Below, in pieces: positions 1 through 7,600 of a stretch of DNA of 32,122 bases. Below the pieces are notes generated by a model that was given only the letters and a program-made list of their open reading frames with translations, was not told the origin of the DNA and did not search any database. Numbering within the stretch: the first letter of the stretch is position 1; the number at the start of each line of letters is the position of its first letter. The DNA is from a virus. The translations under genes were made by a program, and so were the position numbers. The stretch is taken from IMG/VR virus record IMGVR_UViG_3300025809_000069, positions 1 through 32,122 of that record. One strand, written 5' to 3'.

Positions 1-191
1 ATATAGACCAATCAGTTAGTTTGAATTTAGCTTTTCCTAGTGAAGCAACTCCTAAGTGGCTTAATAAAGTGCACTTTGATGCTTGGAAAAACGGAGTGAA
101 GACTTTGTATTATACGAGAACAGAGAGTGTTCTACGTGGAGATATTGCACAGCAAGCTATGAATGAAGATTGTCTTGCGTGTGATGGTTAG
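1..191 (+). CDS. nrdA: Ribonucleotide reductase class I, large (alpha) subunit, C-terminal fragment
   Basis: Only the last 62 codons are in the window, in frame from base 3 to a TAG stop at 189-191. The fragment contains GVKTLYY at fragment residues 31-37, matching the E. coli NrdA segment that holds the radical-transfer tyrosines Y730 and Y731, and it ends in CLACDG, a CxxC pair at fragment residues 57 and 60. In this family the C-terminal cysteine pair re-reduces the active-site disulfide during conversion of ribonucleotides to deoxyribonucleotides. Phages use the enzyme to raise dNTP supply for genome replication. It is the only forward-strand gene here and converges on the late structural genes, so it probably belongs to a DNA-metabolism arm to the left. 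The 5' part is outside the window, so whether the gene is intact cannot be judged. Confidence 0.9.
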   Translation, partial: IDQSVSLNLAFPSEATPKWLNKVHFDAWKNGVKTLYYTRTESVLRGDIAQQAMNEDCLACDG

Positions 192-203
192 TTAGTTAGT
201 TAG
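188..203. repeat. Four tandem TTAG units at the end of the reductase gene
   Basis: TTAG is repeated four times, starting on the reductase stop codon. Because the period is four, TAG occurs in all three forward frames, and TAA occurs in all three frames of the opposite strand. Translation reading through from either side would therefore stop here. It could also be a simple slippage repeat with no function. Confidence 0.8.
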
Positions 204-212
204 TTGAAAATT

Positions 213-243
213 GGGGCGTCAGAAATGGCTCCCCTTTTTTTTT
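213..243 (+). terminator. Rho-independent terminator between convergent genes
   Basis: GGGG-C-GTCA, loop GAAA, TGGC-T-CCCC forms an eight-pair stem (one T-G wobble) with one C/T mismatch, closed by a GNRA-type GAAA tetraloop and followed by nine T residues. It lies 22 bases after the reductase stop and just before the 3' end of the minus-strand late genes. On the minus strand the stem is followed only by AATTTTC, so it would act mainly on forward transcription and weakly, if at all, on the late transcript. Confidence 0.88.
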
Positions 244-245
244 AC

Positions 246-473
246 TTAGTATTTAGTTACTCTACCTTTTGTGTTTTTTTCTTTTTGGGCTTTAGCTTTT
301 GAAGCAGGCGTTACTTCGCTCCAGGTTTTTGGAGTGTCTTTGCTTACTTTCTTTGTGGGTCTAAAGGTATTTTCACCTTTGCTATAATCTTTTTCACCTT
401 TTGGTGTTTCCCATTCTTCTTCAAACCAACGCTTTAGGTTTTTAAATGGAGATGGTTTCATTTTAAAAGCCAT
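246..473 (-). CDS. Small basic phage protein, W/KGR-motif family (75 aa)
   Basis: This is the last gene of the late block. I chose the ATG at 473 because it sits one base after the TAG stop of the preceding gene (TAG-T-ATG); the longer open frame would overlap that gene by 167 bases. The protein is short, Lys-rich and probably mostly unstructured. It contains FKNLKRWFEEEW near residues 9-20, followed by GEKDYSKGENTFRPTKKVS and a KGRVTKY end. I have seen this style (KNL-x-RW-x-EEW plus basic Gly/Lys tail) in small uncharacterised proteins of marine phages and in DUF5872-type proteins, but that name is from memory. Placement with the lysis genes and its basic charge fit a minor DNA-binding or virion protein; function is unknown. 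Confidence 0.72.
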   Translation of the reverse strand: MAFKMKPSPFKNLKRWFEEEWETPKGEKDYSKGENTFRPTKKVSKDTPKTWSEVTPASKAKAQKEKNTKGRVTKY

Positions 474-474
474 A

Positions 475-1065
475 CTATTTAGATTTATTCCCCCAGTTAG
501 CAGCACCAACTTTTCTACACTTAACCATAGCCCCGCTTCTATAAGCTGAATTTCCACCTTTATATCTTGATGCAACTTTTGTATAACAAGCATCTTTCTT
601 TGGAATGGGGGACCTAAGGAGATCCTCTTTTTGACGACCACCGCCTCCTCCTTTGGCTTTAAATATTTTGCTTACTGCAACATCAGGCTCAGCAGCAAAA
701 GTTCCACTATAGCCTTTGTATTTTGTTTTGACTTTACGTTTTCTACCTGTTTCGTCTGTATATTTTTCTTTAACAATTTTTTTGTCACCTCTAATAATAA
801 CCACTTTTTTATAACCAGGGTCTACTGCTTCGTTTACGGGGTCATACCCCTTTTCTACAGTTCGAGTTCGAGTCTGCTTAACAGGTGATTCGTGGCCGTA
901 ACCTTTTTTCTTTAAAGCTAAATGTTCTTGTTTAGTTTCAGCAACCTCTTCTGCGCCACTTTTGCTATACATGCTGTGCTCCTTAAACTTGTTTGGAGAT
1001 CCTATGCTATAGCCGTTGTTTCCTTTAATCCCTAAGCCCTGAGGACCCATCCCTTTTGTTCTCAT
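475..1065 (-). CDS. Basic Gly/Lys-rich protein with C-terminal Cys-Arg-Lys motif (196 aa)
   Basis: Start chosen at the ATG at 1065, which shares four bases with the amidase stop (ATGA); a GTG two codons upstream is also possible. The protein is strongly basic. It opens with the Gly-rich MGPQGLGIKGNNGYSIG segment, has a Lys/Arg-rich middle (KKIVKEKYTDETGRKRKVK), a run of five glycines, and a C-terminal block KDACYTKVASRYKGG...SGAMVKCRKVGAANWGN. The last block, with Cys, Tyr and the CRKVGAANWGN ending, is one I recognise as recurrent in small marine-phage proteins of unknown role. It is translationally coupled to the amidase. It could be a minor virion protein or nucleic-acid-binding protein; nothing visible assigns an enzyme activity. 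Confidence 0.78.
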   Translation of the reverse strand: MRTKGMGPQGLGIKGNNGYSIGSPNKFKEHSMYSKSGAEEVAETKQEHLALKKKGYGHESPVKQTRTRTVEKGYDPVNEAVDPGYKKVVIIRGDKKIVKEKYTDETGRKRKVKTKYKGYSGTFAAEPDVAVSKIFKAKGGGGGRQKEDLLRSPIPKKDACYTKVASRYKGGNSAYRSGAMVKCRKVGAANWGNKSK

Positions 1066-1487
1066 ATCCACATGTTTGTTATATTTTCGTATTCAGTTTT
1101 TGCGTCAAAGCTAGGGCAAGATTTATTAGCAAATTCATTATGCCCGTGTATTGTAATTTCAGGGTGGGCAATCTTAAAAAATTCTAGCATATCTACCAAA
1201 GCTTCCTTCTGCTCTTCAGTTCTCGTATCTTTAGCTTTAAAGTTTACTTTGTCAATTCCTCCGACGTATGCAATACTTATTGAGTTTTTGTTTTGCCCTT
1301 TAGTGTGAGCTCCCTGAATTTCTATAGGCCTACCTTCATGGACAGTACCATCCAGATAAATCAGGTAATGATATCCAATATCAGACCAGCCTCTATCTAA
1401 ATGCCATCGCCTAACATCTTCCACTGTAGTGTGCCTACCTTCGGGAGTTGCGGTACAGTGTACAATAGCTTTATTTATTTTTCTCAT
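1062..1487 (-). CDS. N-acetylmuramoyl-L-alanine amidase, T7-lysozyme type endolysin (141 aa)
   Basis: The whole protein is one Amidase_2 domain, about the length of T7 lysozyme. The zinc ligands are visible: H10 in VHCTAT, H116 in IHGHNEF and C124 in KSCPSFD. The catalytic helpers also match T7 lysozyme: Y39 in GYHY (T7 Y46) and K122 (T7 K128). The segment GAHTKGQNKNSISIAYVGGID is typical of the family. The enzyme cuts the bond between N-acetylmuramic acid and L-alanine in peptidoglycan. There is no signal peptide, so release would depend on a holin, and a candidate lies immediately upstream, overlapping by 17 bases. T7 lysozyme also inhibits T7 RNA polymerase; nothing here shows whether this protein has such a second role. 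Confidence 0.95.
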   Translation of the reverse strand: MRKINKAIVHCTATPEGRHTTVEDVRRWHLDRGWSDIGYHYLIYLDGTVHEGRPIEIQGAHTKGQNKNSISIAYVGGIDKVNFKAKDTRTEEQKEALVDMLEFFKIAHPEITIHGHNEFANKSCPSFDAKTEYENITNMWI

Positions 1488-1638
1488 TATCTTGTTTTAG
1501 CTTAACCCACTTTGTTACTGTGTACCCTATTGTTACTACAAGTAAAAATATTTTTAACCAATCTTCTATATGTGTAAATGTAGTTACCCCTAAGGTACTT
1601 CCGTTAATAGCGTATAATTTAATCTCGCTGATGCTCAT
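1471..1638 (-). CDS. Small membrane protein, candidate holin (55 aa)
   Basis: An ATG at 1638 opens a 55-codon frame ending in TAA at 1471-1473. It fills the gap between the giant virion protein (stop at 1642, three bases away) and the amidase, overlapping the latter by 17 bases. Residues about 27-45 (WLKIFLLVVTIGYTVTKWV) form one hydrophobic segment, followed by a charged Lys-rich tail (KLKQDNEKNK). The leader AATAAATAAACAATG matches the A/T leaders of the other genes. Size, single membrane segment, charged C-terminus and position next to an endolysin without signal peptide all fit a single-span holin or pinholin. A spanin subunit or other small membrane protein is possible; there is no lipobox. 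Confidence 0.72.
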   Translation of the reverse strand: MSISEIKLYAINGSTLGVTTFTHIEDWLKIFLLVVTIGYTVTKWVKLKQDNEKNK

Positions 1639-1641
1639 TGT

Positions 1642-4600
1642 TTATTTATTTAGTATGGATCTTTTTAAAATCTCTAAGTCTAGAGAGTCTTTTGTTTTTT
1701 TATTTTTCTTTCTTGTTTTGGCTCCTTTTTTGCCTGAAGCTCTTCTTTTCATAAGAGCGTCGTATTGTTCTTGCGCTATTTCTTGAGCAGTCATTTTTGA
1801 TAATCTTTCTTCTTCTGCTTCTTTCTTTTCTTTAGCTTTTTGATCTCTAGTAGCTTTTGCTTTATCTTTGCCTTCTGCTTTTTTCTTAGCGGTCTCTACT
1901 TCTTTTTTAGGATCAACTATACCTAGCTCCCACCCCTGCCACCCCAGAACGGAAGCAATTCTTTGCCACGTTTCAACATCGGAGTTCATAGCGTTTTTCA
2001 TGTTTTCAGCTTTAACAACAAGTCGGTCTAGTGGAATATTCGTTATTGCGGTAGTGCCTCGAGCGCCCGCCATTAAAGCAGGGTTATCTAAAGCTAATCC
2101 TCGGTTTTTTATTTCCCACATATTATAATCAAAAGCGGAACCTGCCTGACGAAGCTTAGTAAGCTTAGAAGAGATAGGAGGAGAAACCTGTAGGGTTTGG
2201 TAAGCAAGTTCACTATACATAGGCCTATTTTTTTTGGATTTTTCATATGCCTTAATAATTAGGTTTTTAGCCATAGCTAATGTAGCTCCTCCAATACCGC
2301 CGCCACCTCTAAGAACGCTATCTAAAGAACTGTTTGCCATCTCAAATGCTTTCTTTTTAGTTTTATCTGCTTTTTGCGGATCGTTTTCTTGTTCGTCATC
2401 ATCATCGAAGAGCATTGAAAATAATCCTTTTTGCAAAAATGAAAAATATAAATTCTGAACAAAACCATAATACAATATTTTTGATATATTGGTTTTAGGG
2501 TCTCCTCTTCCGTTAGATAAATCCAATGCAGCTTTTTTAGTTAGCCTAGCATACTGAGCAGGTGTGTTTGCAAATGCTAAAAACAATCTGCCTAAATTAC
2601 TAGACTGCTGCATACTAATTTTATCTGTTCTTGAAGACTGCTGGTTGTCTTCTGAAATCTCCATAAAGTCAGCCATAGCTTTTTCTTTAGCTTGCTCCTC
2701 TGTATAAAGTTTGTTGCCGTCAGCATCAGTTTCTTTAGAATAACTTTTAAATCTATTTCTAAAAAAAGTAGCACCTCCAGAAGCAATAGCAAAACTATCT
2801 CCGTATTGTGTCAATATAAAACCTTTTTGTCCAAGCAAACCAATAAATGCTGTTACTTTATTTTTAGACTTTGCAGCTTCAGCTAATTCAGATTCTGTTA
2901 CATTTATTTTTAATCCACTTCTACGATTTTTTAAATAATCAGAGTTTAATAAATCTACTACATCTCTCCAGTATTGCGGTTGATTTGCAAACGCTTGAGC
3001 AGCTTTAAGCGGATTGTTATCTGTCCAGTTTATAAAGTTTACGTTAGATAGTTGCTGTAATAACGCAGACTTTGTGTTTAAAGCCATAATAGCAGCCACA
3101 GATCCATTTAAGTAGTCTAACAAAGCGTTTTCTATGCGGCTGTTGTTTTGAGTCCTGTTACGGCCTGTTTTCATACGTTGGAGCATATTGTTTAATGCCT
3201 CTACATATTTAGGACCAAAAGCAGCTTCTAGCTTTGCTTTATTTTCTGGAGAAAACATTTTGTCTACATTTTCTTGCCAAGTTTTTAAGTGAAACTCTCT
3301 TCTAGTATTTTCTAGGTTTTGTTGTATATCGTAAGATATATTACCACCTTCCCAGTTATTGCCGGGCTCTGGGTATTTACCTTGTAATAGACCACGTAAT
3401 TTTAAAGCGTACATTGCTAAAGGCGGGTTTTTCATCACCTTGTTTTTAATCTTAGCAATATCTTTTTCATTTAAACCAGGTATGTCCATTTGTTGATTGT
3501 CCCAAAGCCAAACGCGTATAGCATCTTCGTTTGTAAATCCATCAATAGCTTCCTTGCCTAGCTCTTTGGATAAGCTTGTTGAGCCTAGTTCTTTATTTAT
3601 TTGCTTTTTTAAAGCCCTGAATTCAGCAGCGGTATTTAATCGTTCTCGAGTAATATTGTGTTCAGCTTTTGCAAATGGAGTTAAAATAGTTTGCTTAATA
3701 AAATCTAAATCAGCATTTCCTTGTTTGCTTTTACCAACCAGCGGATACATTAGCCCTAAAAAATCTTCGTGGCTATATGGAACAAATAGCGCGCCTTTTT
3801 TATTTTTACCTAGTTTTGCACCTCTAACTTTAGATACTCTTTCATTTGCTGGTATACCTGAAACATCCTGGATCATTCTATTAATTTCAGTATCAATTTT
3901 ATTACTTTCCTTAATATTCTGCTCTTGAAAATTTAAGTCATTTAATACATCTTTAATATTAGCTGGGTCGCTAAGTGATATGGTAGATTTGTTAATATCT
4001 CCTGTTAAATTAGGGAATACTCTTAGTGATGTAGTGTATCTGTCTTGACCGTCTATTTTAGATGATCTAGTCCATCTTGCATACAATTGAACTGGGCTAG
4101 CTAATCTTGGGGTGTTAAGCTTATTTACGTCTTCGCCGAGGTGGAATAAGCCTTTATTACCTAAGTCCATGTAATACACATCTTTATCGTTATACAACGC
4201 GTTAATTATAGACTCGTTAGAATCTACTGTTACGTTTAACTTGGCTTGCTCTCCGTTTTCTACTAAATATTCAAATACAGCTTTTTGAGCAACTAATCTT
4301 CCGTTAATTACCTCTGCGTATAAATTATTATCTTTTGCAAATTTAAGACCTTCGTCTTGGAATGCTTTTACTTTAGCAGCGTAGTCTTTGCTAGACAATA
4401 TTTCTTTTAAATCTTTTATACCAGCGGCATCATCTAATCCTTCTCTTGAAAAAGATACAGTGCTATCATCTGCTATCCTAGCGGTAAAGCTACTCATTTG
4501 AGCTACATCATTAAGTTTTAACTCAATTGGTATTTTATTTTTTCCTATGCTTAATATAATGTCCCCTCCGACTTTTTGCTTTTTGCCGATCATAGATACG

Positions 4601-7600
4601 CTAACATCTTTAACCTTAGAAGCTCTTATTACTTTCTTAATGTAATTTTCATAAGCTAATCCTCTGTTACGTGCTTTTGCATCTGCAAATAATCCATTCT
4701 CCCAAAGTCTATTATCAAAATAGTTTTTAACAAGATCTGCAACATCTTGGTCTTTAAGCGCTCCAAGATATGTGTCCATTGCTGCTGGACCTTGATCTGC
4801 TAATATGTTTAACGCTTTGTTATGTATAGGAGCTATTTTAGGCTGCTTCATAGATTTTTCAGAAAACTTAATAAGCCCCCTGTCAATATCGCTAGCAATA
4901 GTAATAGCTGCGTTGTCAGACAGTATTTTGCCTAATAATTCTGCTCTATCCTCAAATAGTTGAGTTAACGGTCCATTTTCTAATAAATCATTTTGGAATA
5001 TTTCTAAAGCAGCTTCAGAAGCAATTTGTCTAGCAACAGCATCTTCAGGGTTTTGCTTTTTCTTTTTTCTTAAAGCTCCATCTTGAAAGTGATAATCTAC
5101 AAATTCATTAATACCTATTACACTATTTATATTAGGGTTTCTTTTTATAAACTCTGGACCTGATGTTAATCCACGGCCAGCAGCATTGTCCCTGTCGATC
5201 TTAAGCTTTTTACCGTTTTCATCAACCCATTCGTATTTAAAAATGCCGTTTTTGTTAATTTTTCTAGGAGGCATCCATTGCCCTTTTACTCTTTTAAGTA
5301 CACCTTTTCTAAATAAAGGATGTCTAGCCAAGTAAGTAGTAGTATAGTTGTTTAACAACGTAGCTTTAAAGTCCGTTAGGAAGCCTTCATAGCCTCCTTT
5401 ATATTCATTAATAAACTTCTTAGTTGGTTTGTAGAAAGCGTCTGAAATGTCCATTTTAAGCTCTGCAATAAACGGGCTTATAGTTCTGTTTTGAGATACT
5501 TTTTGATCGTAAAGCTGTACGTTCCTTTTTATACGTTCAGCTGTTTCATTTTCTAAAGCTTCTTGATAGGTTTTACCTTCTTCTATTTTTTGATCAACTG
5601 GTAAAGATTCTAAAAACGTAGGTTTTTTATTTAGCTCTGCTTCTTGTTGTAGCATTTTAGCTTCTGCATCCAAAGCATCTTCAGCAGTTTCTTCGGCTGC
5701 TAATTCAGCTATTGAACCGGTTTCACCTGCAGCAACGTCTATTGATTTACCACCAATCCCCGATTCTTTTTTATACTTCTTAAGAACGTCACCTTTTCTA
5801 AAACCAAGTTGAGAATTTATAAAACCAATTAAACTGTTGTTTTCCTCCGGATTAAATCGCATAATGGTACCGGTAATCCCGTCCTTAACGTCGTCTATAA
5901 AATCTTGTTTTGATTTACCGTAAACAGAATCGCCTTCGATACCTCTCATTATTAAAGCATCTATTGCAGTACCGTTTATTATTTCATTATAAGCATTAAA
6001 TAAAGCTCCTGTGTCCCATTCTGCTTTTGTTACAGTGTAATTTCCGTCTGCGTCTTTAGGTCCTACTAAATTGTCTACTTTGTCATTAAGTTTTTTCTGC
6101 TCAGGAGTAATTTTAGTTGACTCTTTAACCTCAACGCTCTTTAGCGTTCCTGTTTGAGCAAATTCTTTAAACGCTTTATTAAATTTTCCTTTATCAAAAA
6201 GCCTATTATAATCTCTAATGAAATCAAATGTAGCTTTTCCGTCCGCTAAATCAATATTACCAGCTGCTCCTGGTATTGTTTGTAAGAATCTTCTTATAAA
6301 GTCTCTAACCTTTGTCATAAAGGAAGCGTTATAGGCTAAATCACCATTAGCTAAAGCTTCTGACATTAAGGTTAAAGCTTCTTCAAAAGCATTAGATTCT
6401 ACTAGTGCTTTGTTTTTGACATCATTTTTAGTAGCTTCGTCATACGCATTTTGATTAATAAATCCTTTCTTTAACCAATCTTTAAGATTAACGTCTCTGG
6501 CTTCAATTTTTGCAATTTGTTGAGCAGCTTTGGTTTTATATCCTTCTAAATCTTTTAAAAATCTTGTTGGGTCACCTTTTATAGATTTGCCTAGTTCGGA
6601 TTCTACAAAAGCCATTAAATCAGATCCAATTTGCTTAGCTCCTTCTGAACTGCTATTTACAGCAGCTAATATTATTTTGTGTAAGAATTCATGTCTAGCC
6701 GTAGTTGTTACATTAGCTCTTTTTGCTGCTGCTTTATTTACAATAATAGATCCGTCTTCACTAACAAAAACACCAAATCTGCTGTTTTTACCTGCTTCAA
6801 TATCTGCGTCAGAAAATTTTCTATTACCTTTACTATCTTTTATCAATGCTATTTGCTCTGCAAATTCTTGGTCAGTTTCAGTTGCAGTAAAATCGCCTTC
6901 TAAACCAGATTTTTTAAGAAATTTTTCACCTTTCTTTACATCTGCTTCTGTCTCAGATATTACTTGAAGCTGCGTGTTAATTTCAGCTATTCTACGTTTA
7001 GCATTTGTAGCTAAATCAGGATCAATACCCTGTATGGAAGCTTCAAGTTTCTTTTTTTCTAAAAGAAGATCAAATACTTCTTTTTTACTTTGCTCAGAAA
7101 AATCTTTAGGAATTGAAAATCCTGTGTTTCTAGCATCGTTTAGATCATTAATAGCAGCGTCGTATTTTTCTTGATTGAGATTGTTTGTAGTTAGTTTATT
7201 TTTTAAATTTTGCTCTGCATTTTCAAAAAACTTATTTACAGTTTTTAAATTAGAGTTTAAATCAAACCTAGTTGCAATATCTCTTGCCGTATTTCTTAAT
7301 TCTGTTACAGACTGTCTAGCTACTGCTGCTCCGCCTGGTATTACAGCACCCACAATAAATCCTGCTTTACCTTCTTCAAAAGCATCTGCTAATTTTACAT
7401 AGCTTAAAATACCTTCATCAAGTTGTGCTCCTGTACTCATTTGACTAAGAACTCCTTGAGCCGTTTCAGTACCAAATTCTGAAATACCGCCTTTTGCCAT
7501 TCTTTTTCCTGTAGCAATAGCGTTTCCAACAACCTTTTTAACTTCCCCTCTATATAAAGAACCTAAAGCATTTTTAAAATCTTTACCAAGCCCAACAGTT

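Noticed and set aside
213-243. Terminator acting on the late minus-strand transcript
   Set aside because: The T-run is only on the forward side; the minus side has just AATTTTC.
474-641. Longer start for the 75-residue last gene
   Set aside because: It would overlap the upstream gene by 167 bases, and the conserved-looking part begins only after the ATG at 473.
631-888. Forward-strand frames such as this one and others across the window
   Set aside because: They are antisense shadows of long minus-strand genes with Phe/Ser/Cys-rich low-information translations.
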